Shown here in pieces: positions 8,790-21,262 of a stretch of 64,000 bases of DNA. Made by a program: the position numbers and the translations under genes. Under the pieces are notes generated by a model. That model was not told the DNA's origin. It saw only the letters and a program-made list of their open reading frames with translations, and searched no databases. Where the stretch lies: contig JAUYTZ010000018.1 in assembly GCA_030694965.1 (NCBI GenBank), positions 145,559 through 209,558 of the forward strand, in the 5' to 3' direction. The DNA is from Candidatus Paracaedibacteraceae bacterium. GTDB taxonomy: Bacteria; Pseudomonadota; Alphaproteobacteria; Paracaedibacterales; CAIOTO01. Each line of letters begins with the position of its first letter. Position 1 is the first letter of the stretch.

Positions 8790-11700
8790 ATGGTTAGGTC
8801 TTACACAGGGCGAAAACGATTCCGGAAATCCTTTGGCCGTAACACAGAAGTTGCACCATTACCAAATTTGATTGCACTACAAAAATCTTCGTATGATAGC
8901 TTTCTGCAAGCTAATACTTCTTTTGAATCAAGACTTGATGCAGGTCTTCAAGAAGTATTTCGTTCGATATTCCCTATTAAAGATTTTTCAGGTAAATCAC
9001 AATTAGAATTTCATAAGTACGCATTCGATGCGCCAAAGTATGACGAATTCGAGTGCCGTCAACGAGGGATGACCCTTGCTGCCCCATTACGTGTAACATT
9101 TCGTCTAGTCGTTTGGGATGTTGATAGTGATACAGGTTCACGGTCCATCCGCGACATTAAAGAGCAAGACGTTTATATGGGTGATGTGCCACTCATGACT
9201 GACCGCGGTACATTTGTTGTTAATGGTATTGAACGTGTAATTGTTTCACAAATGCACCGCAGCCCTGGTGTGTTTTTTGACCATGACAAAGGGAAATCCC
9301 ATAGCTCAGGTAAAATCTTATACGCTGGCCGTGTTGTGCCTTATCGCGGTTCATGGATTGATTTCGAATTTGATCCAAAAGACATGCTTTATGTGCGTAT
9401 CGACCGTCGTCGTAAATTACCACTTACAACATTCTTGATGGCGCTTGATAGTGCTGAAACAGCAAAGCTGCGCCAAAAAAGTATTGAAACTGGTGAGCCA
9501 TTATTGCCAACTCAAGTTTCTGGTATGTCACGTGAAGAAATTCTCAAGACGTTCTATCAAACGATTGACTATAAAAAAACATCAAAAGGCTGGACAACAG
9601 CTTATCTTCCACAACACTGGCGCGGTGTAAAGCTTAATCAAAACATGGTTAATGCGGAAACAGGCGATATCGTTGCGGAAAAAGGTGCTAAAATAACACC
9701 ACGCATGGCAAAGAAATTTGAAGCAGATGGATTGAAATCAATTCTAGTAAATGAGGAAGATCTCTATGGTCTTTTCAATGCTAATGAATATATTGATGAT
9801 ACATCAGGCGAAATTTTCTTAGAAGCGGGTGATGAGCTTACAAAAGAAGCACTTCAACTTATTTCTGATTTAAAATTCAATCAATTATCTGTATTGCACA
9901 TTGATCATGTAAATGTGGGTGGTTATTTGCTTGCTACATTGCTTGCTGACAAAAACTACAGCCGTGAAGATGCCCTTCTTGATATTTATCGCTCAATTCG
10001 CCCTGGTGAACCACCGAGCGTTGAAGGTGGTGAGGCAATTTTCAAAGGCTTGTTCTTTGATGAAGAGCGTTATGACTTGTCAGCAGTTGGTCGTGTTAAA
10101 TTAAACGCACGTCTTGGTCTTGAGATTCCTGATACGGTGCGTGTCCTTTTAAAAGAAGACATACTTAGCATTGTTAAGACACTTCTTGAACTTAAAGATG
10201 GCCGCGGCGAAGTTGACGATATCGATAACCTTGGTAACCGTCGTGTTCGTTCTGTTGGTGAATTAATTGAAAACCAATTCCGTGTTGGTGTTGTTCGTAT
10301 GGAACGCACAATTAAAGAACGTATGGGATCTGTTGATATTGATACGGTTATGCCAAATGACCTAATCAATGCAAAGCCTGTTGCCGCTGCTATTCGTGAG
10401 TTCTTTGGGTCTTCACAGTTATCACAGTTTATGGACCAAACTAACCCGCTTTCTGAAATTACACACAAGCGTCGTCTGTCAGCTTTGGGACCAGGTGGTT
10501 TATCACGTGATCGCGCTGGATTTGAAGTACGAGACGTGCATCCAACACACTACGGTCGTATATGCCCAATTGAAACACCAGAAGGTCCGAATATTGGTTT
10601 GATTAACTCACTTTCAACATATGCGCGTGTTAACAAATATGGTTTCATCGAGACGCCTTACCGTAAAGTGAATGATGGTATTGTAACGAACGATGTTGTT
10701 TATTTAACCGCAATGCAAGAAGGTCGTTATAACATTGCTCCAGCAAACGCTCCATTCGATGAGAACATGCGTTTAACGGAAGACTTGCTCACAACGCACC
10801 GTGCTGGTGAACTTGAAATGTCTCCACGTGAAGATGTGCATTTGATGGACGTGTCACCAAAGCAACTTGTTTCTGTTGCTGCTTCTTTGATTCCTTTCTT
10901 GGAAAATGACGACGCTTCACGTGCATTGATGGGTTCAAACATGCAACGTCAGGCTGTACCTTTGCTTCGAACAGAAGCGCCAATCGTTGGAACAGGTATG
11001 GAGCATGTAGTTGCACGTGACTCAGGTGCTGTAATTGTTGCGAAACGCGGCGGTGTTGTTGACCAAATCGATGGTAAGCGTATTGTTATTCGTGCGACTG
11101 AACCAGATAGCAATGGCGACATAGGTGTTGATATTTATACGCTACTTAAATATCAAGGTTCAAACATGAGCACATGTATCAACCAAAAGCCACTTGTTCG
11201 CAAGGGTGATGTTGTTACATCTGGTGATATCATTGCTGACGGTCCTGCAACTGATATGGGTGAACTCGCGCTTGGTCGTAACTGTCTTGTGGCGTTTATG
11301 TCATGGCAAGGGTATAACTTTGAAGACTCTATCGTAATTTCAGAGCGTATTGCACGTGATGACATCTTTACTTCGATTCACATCGAAGGTTTCGAAGTTA
11401 TGGCGCGTGACACTAAGCTTGGTAATGAAGATATTTCACGTGATATTCCAAACGTAGGTGAAGAATCACTGCGTAACTTGGATGAAGCGGGTATTATTTA
11501 TGTTGGTGCTGAAGTAAATCCTGGCGACATTCTTGTTGGTAAGATTACACCTAAAGGTGAGTCACCAATGACGCCTGAAGAAAAATTGCTTCGTGCAATT
11601 TTTGGTGAAAAGGCTGCTGATGTTCGTGATAGTTCGCTTCGCGTACCGCCAGGGGTTTCTGGTACTGTTGTTGAGGTTCGTGTTTTCTCACGTCGTGGTG

Positions 11701-12956
11701 TTGAAAAAGACGAACGTGCAATTGCAATTGAACGCCAAGAAATCGAGCGCCTTGCAAAAGATCGTGATGACGAACGTGGCATTATTGAACGTAGCTTCTA
11801 TCAACGTTTATCTGACAAACTTGTTGGTCAAAAAATTGTTTCAGGCCCAACTGGCGTTAAAGCTGGAGGTACGGTAACACTTGAACTTTTGTCTGAGTTT
11901 ACACCTGGTCAGTGGCGCCGTTTCGTTATTGAAGACGAAGCTATTATGACTGACATTGAAGCAATGAAACGCCACATTGATGAATGTGTCGCACGTTTAC
12001 AAGCTGTGTTTGAAGACAAAGTTGAAAAACTCCGTCGTGGCGATGAATTACCGCCTGGGGTTCTTAAAATGGTTAAAGTATTTATTGCTGTTAAGCGTAA
12101 GTTGCAACCAGGTGATAAAATGGCTGGACGACATGGTAACAAGGGTGTGGTTTCACGCGTTGTTCCGCTTGAAGACATGCCATACTTAGAAGATGGTACG
12201 CCTGTCGATATTATTTTGAACCCGCTTGGTGTTCCTTCACGTATGAACGTTGGTCAGATTCTTGAAACTCACTTAGGTGCAGCTGCATTTAATTTGGGTA
12301 AGCAAGTAACGGCAATGCTCCAAAATTACAAAGAAGGTTCTGCATCTACGGATGATATCCGCCGTGATCTTGGTAATTTATATATGTCCAAAATTGATCG
12401 TGATGATATCAATGAATTGAACGATGTAGAGCTTCTTGAAATGGCTGGCAATCTTAAAACTGGTATTCCAATGGCAACACCAGTATTTGATGGCGCAAAG
12501 CAAGAAGAGATCGAAGAATACTTAACTATGGCTGGCCTCCATACATCAGGACAAGTAACCTTGTATGATGGTCGTTCAGGTGAAGCTTTTGATCGTCAAG
12601 TGACCGTTGGTCAGATTTATGTCTTGAAACTGCACCACTTGGTTGATGATAAGATTCACGCACGTTCAATCGGGCCATATAGTCTTGTTACGCAACAGCC
12701 ATTGGGTGGTAAAGCGCAGTTTGGTGGACAACGTTTCGGAGAAATGGAAGTTTGGGCACTTGAGGCATATGGTGCTGCTTATACGCTACAAGAGAAATTG
12801 ACTGTTAAGTCGGACGACGTCGCAGGACGTATGAAAGCTTATGAGGAAATTGTTCGTGGCGGCGAAAACATTGAAGCTGGAATTCCAGAATCACTCAACG
12901 TTTTGGCAAAAGAGTTACGTTCGCTTGGTCTGAACCTTTCGTTCAATTATAGTTAA
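8790..12956 (+). CDS. rpoB: DNA-directed RNA polymerase subunit beta
   Basis: 1388 aa; [65 protein letters not shown]. Confidence 0.99.
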   Translation: MVRSYTGRKRFRKSFGRNTEVAPLPNLIALQKSSYDSFLQANTSFESRLDAGLQEVFRSIFPIKDFSGKSQLEFHKYAFDAPKYDEFECRQRGMTLAAPLRVTFRLVVWDVDSDTGSRSIRDIKEQDVYMGDVPLMTDRGTFVVNGIERVIVSQMHRSPGVFFDHDKGKSHSSGKILYAGRVVPYRGSWIDFEFDPKDMLYVRIDRRRKLPLTTFLMALDSAETAKLRQKSIETGEPLLPTQVSGMSREEILKTFYQTIDYKKTSKGWTTAYLPQHWRGVKLNQNMVNAETGDIVAEKGAKITPRMAKKFEADGLKSILVNEEDLYGLFNANEYIDDTSGEIFLEAGDELTKEALQLISDLKFNQLSVLHIDHVNVGGYLLATLLADKNYSREDALLDIYRSIRPGEPPSVEGGEAIFKGLFFDEERYDLSAVGRVKLNARLGLEIPDTVRVLLKEDILSIVKTLLELKDGRGEVDDIDNLGNRRVRSVGELIENQFRVGVVRMERTIKERMGSVDIDTVMPNDLINAKPVAAAIREFFGSSQLSQFMDQTNPLSEITHKRRLSALGPGGLSRDRAGFEVRDVHPTHYGRICPIETPEGPNIGLINSLSTYARVNKYGFIETPYRKVNDGIVTNDVVYLTAMQEGRYNIAPANAPFDENMRLTEDLLTTHRAGELEMSPREDVHLMDVSPKQLVSVAASLIPFLENDDASRALMGSNMQRQAVPLLRTEAPIVGTGMEHVVARDSGAVIVAKRGGVVDQIDGKRIVIRATEPDSNGDIGVDIYTLLKYQGSNMSTCINQKPLVRKGDVVTSGDIIADGPATDMGELALGRNCLVAFMSWQGYNFEDSIVISERIARDDIFTSIHIEGFEVMARDTKLGNEDISRDIPNVGEESLRNLDEAGIIYVGAEVNPGDILVGKITPKGESPMTPEEKLLRAIFGEKAADVRDSSLRVPPGVSGTVVEVRVFSRRGVEKDERAIAIERQEIERLAKDRDDERGIIERSFYQRLSDKLVGQKIVSGPTGVKAGGTVTLELLSEFTPGQWRRFVIEDEAIMTDIEAMKRHIDECVARLQAVFEDKVEKLRRGDELPPGVLKMVKVFIAVKRKLQPGDKMAGRHGNKGVVSRVVPLEDMPYLEDGTPVDIILNPLGVPSRMNVGQILETHLGAAAFNLGKQVTAMLQNYKEGSASTDDIRRDLGNLYMSKIDRDDINELNDVELLEMAGNLKTGIPMATPVFDGAKQEEIEEYLTMAGLHTSGQVTLYDGRSGEAFDRQVTVGQIYVLKLHHLVDDKIHARSIGPYSLVTQQPLGGKAQFGGQRFGEMEVWALEAYGAAYTLQEKLTVKSDDVAGRMKAYEEIVRGGENIEAGIPESLNVLAKELRSLGLNLSFNYS

Positions 12957-12970
12957 GAATAAAATTGATA

Positions 12971-12996
12971 AGCCCGTTATTTAACCATAGCGGGCT
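12971..12996 (+). other. rpoB-rpoC intercistronic hairpin
   Basis: AGCCCGTTAT-TTAACC-ATAGCGGGCT, 10-bp stem with one wobble and a 6-nt loop. Confidence 0.6.
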
Positions 12997-13053
12997 CGTT
13001 ATAATGAGTTAATGTGCACTTTACCGTGCGCCCCCTCTTAGGAGTTTTAGTCC

Positions 13054-16000
13054 ATGAGTCGCGAGATACATAAAGCAATATCCTCAGGTGAAATAGTCCC
13101 AGGTTTTGATTCACTCGGCATTTCTATAGCAAGTCCAGAACAAATTCGTTCATGGTCATTTGGTGAAGTAAAAAAACCAGAAACAATTAATTATCGTACA
13201 TTTAAACCAGAACGCGACGGCTTGTTTTGCGCTCGTATTTTTGGTCCTATAAAGGACTATGAATGCTTGTGTGGAAAATACAAACGCATGAAATATCGCG
13301 GCATTGTCTGTGAAAAATGTGGTGTTGAAGTTACATTAAGCAAAGTGCGCCGTGATCGTATGGGACACATTGAACTTGCTTCACCTGTTGCACACATTTG
13401 GTTTACAAAATCATTGCCAAGCCGTTTAGGCACATTGCTTGACATTACACTTCGTGATCTTGAGCGTATTTTATATTTTGAGAACTACGTTGTTGTTGAT
13501 CCTGGTTTGACACCTTTCCGTTACAAGCAATTGCTTTCTGAAGAAGAATTCATGCGTGCGCAAGATGAATATGGTGAAGATGCATTCCACGCTAGTATTG
13601 GTGCTGAGGCATTAAAAGAAATTCTTCTTAAACTTGATATGGAAAAAGAAAACGAAGAACTTCGTCTTGAATTTATAGAAACAACTTCTGAAATTCGTCG
13701 TAAAAAAATCTTTAAACGATTAAAATTGATTGAAGCTTTTTTGTCGTCAAATACACGCCCAGAATGGCTTGTGATGCATGTAATTCCGGTGATTCCACCA
13801 GAACTTCGCCCACTTGTGCCATTGGATGGTGGACGTTTTGCAACAAGTGACTTGAATGACCTTTATCGTCGCGTTATTAACCGTAACAATCGTCTAAAGC
13901 GTCTTATTGAACTACGTGCACCTGATATTATCGTACGCAACGAAAAGCGTATGCTTCAAGAATCAGTTGATGCGCTATTTGACAACGGTCGTCGCGGTCG
14001 TGCGATTACGGGTGCAAACAAGCGTCCATTGAAATCACTTGCTGACATGCTAAAAGGTAAGCAAGGTCGCTTCCGTCAGAACCTTCTTGGAAAGCGTGTT
14101 GACTATTCTGGTCGTTCCGTTATCGTTGTTGGTCCTGAGCTTAAATTGCATCAATGTGGTCTACCAAAGAAAATGGCATTGGAACTTTTCCGTCCATTTA
14201 TTTATTCACGTCTAGAACGCTATGGCCTTGCAAGTACATTAAAAGCTGCAAAGCGCATGGTTGAAAAAGAACGTCCTGAAGTTTGGGACGTTTTGGAAGA
14301 TGTTATTCGTGAGCACCCTGTATTGCTAAACCGTGCACCAACATTGCACAGACTTGGTATACAAGCTTTCGAACCTACCTTGATTGAAGGTAAAGCAATT
14401 CAGTTGCATCCACTTGTTTGTACGGCATTTAACGCAGACTTTGACGGTGACCAGATGGCTGTTCACGTTCCACTTGGACTTGAAGCACAAATCGAATCAC
14501 GTGTTTTGATGATGTCAACAAACAACATCTTGAGCCCTGCGCATGGACGTCCGATTATCGTTCCATCAAAGGATATCGTCCTTGGTCTTTACTATTTATC
14601 ACTTGATCGTGAAGGTCTTGTTGGTCAAGGTACGATGATTTCAAACATGAATGAACTTGAGCATGCAATGCAAGAAGGTTATCTACACCTTCATACAAAG
14701 ATTACAGCGCGTGTTGCTGTGTATGATGAAGAAGGTAAAGTTGCTTCTTACAAGCGTTTTGAAACAACACCTGGTCGTATGATTTTGGGTCAATACCTAC
14801 CAAAAAGTGATAAGATTCCATTCGAAGTTGTTAACCAAGTTTTGACATCAGGTGAAATTGGTAACTTAGTTGATATGGTTTATCGTCATTGTGGCCAAAA
14901 AGAAACCGTTATTTTCGTTGACCGTATTATGGGCCTTGGCTTTACGTATATGACAAAAGGTGGTATTTCCTTCGGTAAAGATGACTTGATCATTCCACCT
15001 GAAAAAGGTGCTTTGATTACTGAAACAAAAGGAATGGTTGCTGAATTCGAACAACAATATCTTGATGGTTTGATCACTAAAGGTGAAAAATACAACAAGG
15101 TTGTTGACGCATGGGATCGTTGTACGGACCGTGTTGCTGAAGCGATGATGAAGACAATGTCAGGTTCAAACACAGGCGATGTGGTTAACTCTGTTTACAT
15201 GATGACGCACTCTAAAGCGCGTGGTTCGGTAGCACAGATGAAACAGTTGTCTGGTATGCGTGGGTTGATGGCAACGCCGTCAGGTGACATTATCGAAACA
15301 CCAATTATTTCAAACTTTAAAGAAGGCTTGAATGTACTCGAATACTTTATTTCAACACACGGTACACGTAAAGGTCTAGCGGATACGGCTCTTAAAACAG
15401 CTAACTCAGGTTACCTCACACGTCGTTTGGTTGACGTTGCACAAGATTGTATTATTTCTGAAGATGATTGTGGAACGAAGAATGGTTTGATGATTCGTTC
15501 AGTAACAGAAGGCGCGAATATTATCGTGACAATGTTAGAGCGTGTTCTTGGAAGATCTGCTGCAGATGACATTATTAATCCATTAACTGGAAAAGTAATT
15601 GTTGAGGCAGGCCAAATGATTGACGAAGAAGCAATTGATCGACTTGCTGAATCAGGAATTGATGAAGTAAAAATTAGATCTGTTCTAACGTGCGAATCAG
15701 TAACTGGAACATGTACGAAGTGTTATGGCCGAGACATGGCACGTGGAACGATTGTTTGCAAAGGTGAGACAGTAGGTGTTATCGCTGCTCAGTCCATTGG
15801 TGAACCTGGTACACAGCTTACAATGCGTACGTTCCACATTGGTGGTGCGGCTCAGCGTGGCGCAGAGCAATCTAACATTGAATCTTCGTTTAATGGTCGT
15901 GTTCAGTTCAGAAATATTAATATTGCAACCAATACAGCAAATCATCACATTATGATTGCGCGTACTGGTGAATTGGCAATCATTGATGATCAGAACCGTG

Positions 16001-17220
16001 AACGTGTACGTCACAAAGTACCATATGGTGCACGTATGCTTGTTGCTGAAGGTGAAGTTGTTGCTCCTGGTAAGCGTTTATACGAGTGGGACCCATATAC
16101 AATTCCTGTCTTGACTGAAAAAGATGGTTTTGGTCATTTCGTGGATCTTGTTGATGGTCAATCTATGCGCGAAATAATCGACGAATCGACTGGTATTTCA
16201 AGTCGTGTTGTTGTTGACTGGAAACAGCATGGTCGTTCTTCAGAACTTCGTCCGATGATCAGTGTTCGTGATGCAAAAGGAAACCCAATCATGTTGCAAA
16301 ACGGATTGGAAGCACGTTACTTCTTGCCGATCGATACGATTGTTAGCATTGAAAATGGCGCACCAGTAAAAGCAGGTGATGTCGTTGCCCGTATTCCACG
16401 TGAGACTACGAAGACACGTGACATTACAGGTGGTCTACCACGCGTTTCTGAATTGTTTGAAGCACGTCATCCAAAAGATGCATCTATCATTGCAGAATTT
16501 GATGGTCGCGTTGAATTTGGTAAAGACTATAAAGCAAAACGTCGTATTATCGTTATCCCTGATGATGAAAATGCACAACCAATGGAATACTTAATTCCAA
16601 AGGGCCGTCACGTAACGGTACATGAAGGTGACTTCGTGCGTCGAGGTGAATTGCTTGTGGATGGAAACCAAGTGCCACATGACATCTTACGAATTTTGGG
16701 TGTTGAAGCATTGGCTGAATATTTGGTAAGCGAAATTCAACAAGTTTACCGCCTGCAAGGTGTTGGTATTAACGATAAGCACATTGAAGTTATTGTTCGT
16801 CAAATGTTGCAGAAAGTTGAAATTACAGACGCAGGTGCGACTGAATTAATTCTTGGTGAGCAAATTGACCGATCAGAAATGGATGCATTGAATCGTGATT
16901 TAGCTGCACGTGGTGAATGTTTGATTTCTGGTACACCAGTTCTACAAGGTATTACTAAAGCGTCATTGCATACTAAATCGTTCATTTCAGCAGCATCGTT
17001 CCAAGAAACAACACGTGTTCTAACAGAAGCTGCAGTTGCAGGTAAAGTTGATATGCTTGTTGGCTTGAAAGAAAATGTTATCGTTGGCCGCTTGATACCA
17101 GCTGGTACGGGTGGGGTTGTTCGTAATCTTAAAGCCCTTGCTGGTCAAAAAGATAAACAAATAGAGACTGATACAATAGCTGAGCGTCAGTTAGATTCAA
17201 AAAAGAATCGCGTAGCCTAA
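13054..17220 (+). CDS. rpoC: DNA-directed RNA polymerase subunit beta'
   Basis: 1388 aa; catalytic [15 protein letters not shown]; zinc-binding [23 protein letters not shown]. Confidence 0.99.
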   Translation: MSREIHKAISSGEIVPGFDSLGISIASPEQIRSWSFGEVKKPETINYRTFKPERDGLFCARIFGPIKDYECLCGKYKRMKYRGIVCEKCGVEVTLSKVRRDRMGHIELASPVAHIWFTKSLPSRLGTLLDITLRDLERILYFENYVVVDPGLTPFRYKQLLSEEEFMRAQDEYGEDAFHASIGAEALKEILLKLDMEKENEELRLEFIETTSEIRRKKIFKRLKLIEAFLSSNTRPEWLVMHVIPVIPPELRPLVPLDGGRFATSDLNDLYRRVINRNNRLKRLIELRAPDIIVRNEKRMLQESVDALFDNGRRGRAITGANKRPLKSLADMLKGKQGRFRQNLLGKRVDYSGRSVIVVGPELKLHQCGLPKKMALELFRPFIYSRLERYGLASTLKAAKRMVEKERPEVWDVLEDVIREHPVLLNRAPTLHRLGIQAFEPTLIEGKAIQLHPLVCTAFNADFDGDQMAVHVPLGLEAQIESRVLMMSTNNILSPAHGRPIIVPSKDIVLGLYYLSLDREGLVGQGTMISNMNELEHAMQEGYLHLHTKITARVAVYDEEGKVASYKRFETTPGRMILGQYLPKSDKIPFEVVNQVLTSGEIGNLVDMVYRHCGQKETVIFVDRIMGLGFTYMTKGGISFGKDDLIIPPEKGALITETKGMVAEFEQQYLDGLITKGEKYNKVVDAWDRCTDRVAEAMMKTMSGSNTGDVVNSVYMMTHSKARGSVAQMKQLSGMRGLMATPSGDIIETPIISNFKEGLNVLEYFISTHGTRKGLADTALKTANSGYLTRRLVDVAQDCIISEDDCGTKNGLMIRSVTEGANIIVTMLERVLGRSAADDIINPLTGKVIVEAGQMIDEEAIDRLAESGIDEVKIRSVLTCESVTGTCTKCYGRDMARGTIVCKGETVGVIAAQSIGEPGTQLTMRTFHIGGAAQRGAEQSNIESSFNGRVQFRNINIATNTANHHIMIARTGELAIIDDQNRERVRHKVPYGARMLVAEGEVVAPGKRLYEWDPYTIPVLTEKDGFGHFVDLVDGQSMREIIDESTGISSRVVVDWKQHGRSSELRPMISVRDAKGNPIMLQNGLEARYFLPIDTIVSIENGAPVKAGDVVARIPRETTKTRDITGGLPRVSELFEARHPKDASIIAEFDGRVEFGKDYKAKRRIIVIPDDENAQPMEYLIPKGRHVTVHEGDFVRRGELLVDGNQVPHDILRILGVEALAEYLVSEIQQVYRLQGVGINDKHIEVIVRQMLQKVEITDAGATELILGEQIDRSEMDALNRDLAARGECLISGTPVLQGITKASLHTKSFISAASFQETTRVLTEAAVAGKVDMLVGLKENVIVGRLIPAGTGGVVRNLKALAGQKDKQIETDTIAERQLDSKKNRVA

Positions 17221-17240
17221 GTTGAAAGTTGATTAAATTA

Positions 17241-17277
17241 AAAAGGGAGAGTGACTTAAACCACTCTCCCTTTTTTT
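17241..17277 (+). terminator. Rho-independent terminator after rpoC
   Basis: GGGAGAGTG-ACTTAAAC-CACTCTCCC followed by TTTTTTT, preceded by AAAA. Confidence 0.92.
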
Positions 17278-17315
17278 ATACCTCATAAATTATTAGTAGT
17301 GAGTAAAAGTAAAGT

Positions 17316-18155
17316 TTAGAAAATAAGCTTGTATAAGGATTTTATACCAATGAAAACAAGCATAATGCCAACTAAATAGTGTATGAACCCAAATCGATTT
17401 GACATAGATGAAAGCACAAAATAAAGCGATCTTAGTCCCAAAATGGCAAAGATGTTGCTGCTGTAAACAATAAATGGATCGGTTGTAATAGCAAAAATAG
17501 CGGGCAAGCTATCAAGCGCAAATATAATATCTAGAAATTCAATGATTATTAGTGCAACAAATAAAGGTGTGACCCATCGTTGTGCTACTCCATTTTTTAC
17601 TTTAGTGATTATGAACGAATTGCCATGAAGCGTATTGGTAATTCGAAGATGTTTTTGCATGAACGTTAAAGCGACATTTTTGCTAAAATCAGTGTTTTTT
17701 TTGTTATCAAAAAGCATTTTAATACCCATGATAATTAATAATACAGAGACCCCATACATAAGCCAGTGAAAATGGTGTATAAGGCTAATTCCTGCACCAA
17801 TTGCAATTGCGCGAAGGATAATTACGCCAAGAATACCATAAAAGAGAACACGGTGCTGACTATTGGACGGAATTTTAAAATAAGAAAAGACGCAGCTCAT
17901 TACCATAACATTATCAATTGATAATGTTTTCTCTAAAAACCAGGCATAAAAAAAATCTTTTGCAGGTTTGGCGCCTAGCGTGTGCCAGACAAACCCACAA
18001 AAAAGAAATGCAATACCAACATACATAAGTGTCAGAAGTGCATTTAGCTTAATAGATGCCTCTCGAGATTTTGATGAGCTTACTTTTAAATCAATAGCGA
18101 GTAATAAGGTTATAAGGACACCAAGAAGTGTCCAGAATAAAACGGGTGTTTGCAT
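17316..18155 (-). CDS. TerC/Alx-family integral membrane protein
   Basis: Multi-TM; EKTLSIDNVMVMSCVFSYFKIP and FLDIIFALDSLPAIFAITTDPFIVYSSNIFAILGLRSLYF are TerC signatures. Confidence 0.9.
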   Translation of the reverse strand: MQTPVLFWTLLGVLITLLLAIDLKVSSSKSREASIKLNALLTLMYVGIAFLFCGFVWHTLGAKPAKDFFYAWFLEKTLSIDNVMVMSCVFSYFKIPSNSQHRVLFYGILGVIILRAIAIGAGISLIHHFHWLMYGVSVLLIIMGIKMLFDNKKNTDFSKNVALTFMQKHLRITNTLHGNSFIITKVKNGVAQRWVTPLFVALIIIEFLDIIFALDSLPAIFAITTDPFIVYSSNIFAILGLRSLYFVLSSMSNRFGFIHYLVGIMLVFIGIKSLYKLIF

Positions 18156-18472
18156 AAGAAAAAATCACATGGCATTACATGTAACTAGTGTAGTTGGTTG
18201 AAATTAATAAAGTATGAAGATACAGTATATGTAGACCATAATGTTATTTTCATCTTTTTAAACATAGATCGCACGTCGCCATTATCATTCTAGTCATTGA
18301 TCGTTGCAGCTTTTGAATATTTTCCGCGCGTCAATGAAGCCTGGCGTCAGCTCTTATTTCTATGTTGTAGCAAATATGATTAACTCAAAAAAGGGGGGAG
18401 CGGACAAGTTAATGTAAGGTATGAAAATGGATAACTAGAAAAGCTACCCATCATTGAACTATTCAAAATTAA

Positions 18473-19684
18473 CTAGTCTAAAGCGGCCTTCTTTTTGTCG
18501 CTAATCGAAATTATTAAAAAGCCAGTTGCACCTAAAAGAAGTGCTATGGGAATAAATAAAATTCCACATATAAATGCTGAAGGGCTATCCACGCCGCCAT
18601 TCATTGCAATAAGCGCACCAATAATTGAATGGAACGCATATCCAAATATCATAATGATCATGTTCGCTATAGCCGTTGTTAAGCCAACAAGATTTTCAGA
18701 TACATACGTGGATGCTTTATAGATGGCTAAAATTTGATATGCGCAGCAAATGCCGACAATCGCAAACCCAACGGTCGCCGTTGTTGTTGTTGGATGACTA
18801 AAACATAATACAAAAAAGATAAGTGCCATAAGAACACCTGCGCCAATAATTGTGCCAAGATATTGCTTTGTTCTTTCTGCAATAAGGCTTAATAATGGAC
18901 CGCCAAAGCACATGCCAATGAAAATCATTGATGGTAAGCCAGATGCAACGTTAGCTTCATAGCCATATACTTGTTTCAAAAAAGAAGGACCCCATACATC
19001 GGCAAATCCTTCAATTGGCCCTACCATGAAACCAGCAAAAAGGCAGCAGCCAAGTACTTTTTTGTTGGTTAGAACGGTTTTAATATTTGTTAAAATACTA
19101 TCATCTGATGTTATATTATTCATTTTGGGCACAATAACATAAGTCAGCACAGCAAGTGCGATGCCCATTAAAATTAAAATTTCAACAACGGCTTTATAGC
19201 CTAAACTCTGGCACATATAACGAAGTGGATCTCCGCCATAAATAGCCCCAAGCAAGCCAATAGTTACAGAAAAACTAAGCATACGTGTGAAACGCTCTTC
19301 GGCAAAAGTCATGCGGATAATTTTGAAAACGCCTAAAATTGCAGCTGATGAGCCAATACCAATTAAAACACGCCCTAAAATTGGATATACCCAGTGATCT
19401 GTGAATAGGATTGGTGTCATACCTAAAGCGACAAGTAGCATGCAAATTGACATGACAGTACGTGGGCCGTAACGATCTAGCAGGATACCAAGTGGCAAAT
19501 GTATGAGTGAATAGCCAAGGTAGTAGACCCCAGAAAATTGTCCGAAGGTAGCAACGTCAATGTGAAATTGTCCCATGATGTCATTCATCATAATGCTTGG
19601 CATAACGCGGATAATGTATTGGTATGCATAAAATATGGACCCAATCATCCATACTGTCCATGCCATAAAGCGCGAATTAGACAT
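18473..19684 (-). CDS. MFS transporter
   Basis: About 12 TM; YLGYSLIHLPLGILLDRYGPRTVM MFS motif. Confidence 0.88.
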   Translation of the reverse strand: MSNSRFMAWTVWMIGSIFYAYQYIIRVMPSIMMNDIMGQFHIDVATFGQFSGVYYLGYSLIHLPLGILLDRYGPRTVMSICMLLVALGMTPILFTDHWVYPILGRVLIGIGSSAAILGVFKIIRMTFAEERFTRMLSFSVTIGLLGAIYGGDPLRYMCQSLGYKAVVEILILMGIALAVLTYVIVPKMNNITSDDSILTNIKTVLTNKKVLGCCLFAGFMVGPIEGFADVWGPSFLKQVYGYEANVASGLPSMIFIGMCFGGPLLSLIAERTKQYLGTIIGAGVLMALIFFVLCFSHPTTTTATVGFAIVGICCAYQILAIYKASTYVSENLVGLTTAIANMIIMIFGYAFHSIIGALIAMNGGVDSPSAFICGILFIPIALLLGATGFLIISISDKKKAALD

Positions 19685-19781
19685 ATTTAAAAGCCTTTAA
19701 ATAAGAGTTGTGTGATAATAGTATTTTGCGGGTTAATGTCAAGAAAAAAGAAATGATTGAGATACTAATGAAAATGTTTTC

Positions 19782-21020
19782 TTAACGCTTAATTTCAGCT
19801 TTATTTTTGGTGTCAATTACCTTTGCAACACATGAATCTGACCAGACATTTAAGGCAGTTTCAATCATATCAATAATGCTGTAAAAAGGCAAAATTAAGC
19901 CAAGTAAAACGATCGGAACATTCATACTGGTAAGTAAGCTTGCGCTTAGGAAAAAGCACCCCATGGGTACGCCAGCATTACCGATAGCTGCAACAGTCGC
20001 AATGAAAACCCACAACAACATGGTCATGATGCTTATTTCCATGCCATTATTTTGCATGAGGTAAATTACGGTTGTAAATATAAAAGCAGCACACCCATTC
20101 ATATTGATGGATGTGCAAAGCGGTAAAACGAAACGGCTAACCTTTGGCGATATTTCAAGATTTTTTTCAGCTGTTTCCATTGTTACAGGCAAAGTACCTG
20201 CTGATGATTTTGAAAAAAATGCCATTGTTAAAGCTGGTAGCATTGCTTTCATTGCGGCAAATGGCTTGATATTGTTTATAGATAAAAATGCAGGTAGCAC
20301 AATAAGCCCTTGAATTACATTAGCTAAAACGACCACAGCTAAGTAACCAGCAAGACCACTGATATCAACACCACTTTTAAGTTGAATAATTGTTGCTGTG
20401 ATAAAGCCATAAAGGGCAATAGGAATAATTTTAACAACCCAGCCCGTGATTACTAGAAAAATGCCATGGCTTCCTTTAAAGAAATTCGTGATAATATGGC
20501 GTGATTCAACGTCTGGAATATAGCGAATAGCAATTCCTATTACCATGCTTATAAAAAGCGCGCCCATCACGTGGTGGTCCAGGAATGGGGAAAAGATATT
20601 AGCTGGAATAAGGTTGGCAAGATAATCGAAGTAATTGCTTTTTGATGATTCATTGGTTGCTGTGTTAATGACTTGGTTTAATGCTGAAATATTTTTTGGT
20701 GAAATAATTAAGTACAACACAAACGCAACGCTGGCAGCTAAAATTGTTGTGCTAAGTGTGTAAAATAATGTTCGTTGCCATATACGTTTCATTTCTTTGT
20801 CTGCGCTGTATTGTGAAAGTGTAACAATAATTGAAAGGGCTATAATAGGAAGGCTTATGCATTTGAAAACCTTAATAAAGATATCTGAGATGATAAGGCC
20901 TGTGCTTTGCAATGCATTAATATTCGATATGCCACTGAGGATGCCTAGCGTGATAGCAACTAAGTAAATGATAGCAAGACTTGGTCTTTTTTTTGTTTTT
21001 AATAGATGTTGTGTGCACAT
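19782..21020 (-). CDS. Dicarboxylate/amino acid:cation symporter (SDF/DAACS family)
   Basis: MAFFSKSSAGTLPVTMETAEKNLEISPKVSRFVLPLCTSINMNGCAAF, typical SDF motifs. Confidence 0.9.
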   Translation of the reverse strand: MCTQHLLKTKKRPSLAIIYLVAITLGILSGISNINALQSTGLIISDIFIKVFKCISLPIIALSIIVTLSQYSADKEMKRIWQRTLFYTLSTTILAASVAFVLYLIISPKNISALNQVINTATNESSKSNYFDYLANLIPANIFSPFLDHHVMGALFISMVIGIAIRYIPDVESRHIITNFFKGSHGIFLVITGWVVKIIPIALYGFITATIIQLKSGVDISGLAGYLAVVVLANVIQGLIVLPAFLSINNIKPFAAMKAMLPALTMAFFSKSSAGTLPVTMETAEKNLEISPKVSRFVLPLCTSINMNGCAAFIFTTVIYLMQNNGMEISIMTMLLWVFIATVAAIGNAGVPMGCFFLSASLLTSMNVPIVLLGLILPFYSIIDMIETALNVWSDSCVAKVIDTKNKAEIKR

Positions 21021-21262
21021 AACAGTAATCTCACAGCTTTTAAATTATAAATTGATTTGTGATGAATTGGAAAAAAAGATAAATGATACTATCAGCAACA
21101 ACAGCAGGGTAATGCTGAAGTGCCTATGTTTTGTAACGTAATGGCAAAAATAACGCTTTTTATGAAACGAATCAAACTAAAAACCTAAAGTGAGTTTAAA
21201 AAACAACATAACTTCTTAAAAGCTAGCAGATTTAAAGTGTGTGATCAATCCACTAAAATTTT

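Noticed and set aside
10400-10520. Rifampicin-resistance region of rpoB
   Set aside because: Reads [28 protein letters not shown], close to the sensitive consensus; nothing indicates resistance.
9220-12189. Many 60-132 aa ORFs within rpoB on both strands
   Set aside because: Shadow ORFs in a highly conserved coding region; no recognisable domains.
13257-16985. Shadow ORFs inside rpoC
   Set aside because: Same reason; antisense or alternate-frame noise in a conserved gene.
8790-17220. rpoB and rpoC ORFs both exactly 1388 aa
   Set aside because: Products are unmistakably different subunits; equal length is coincidence.
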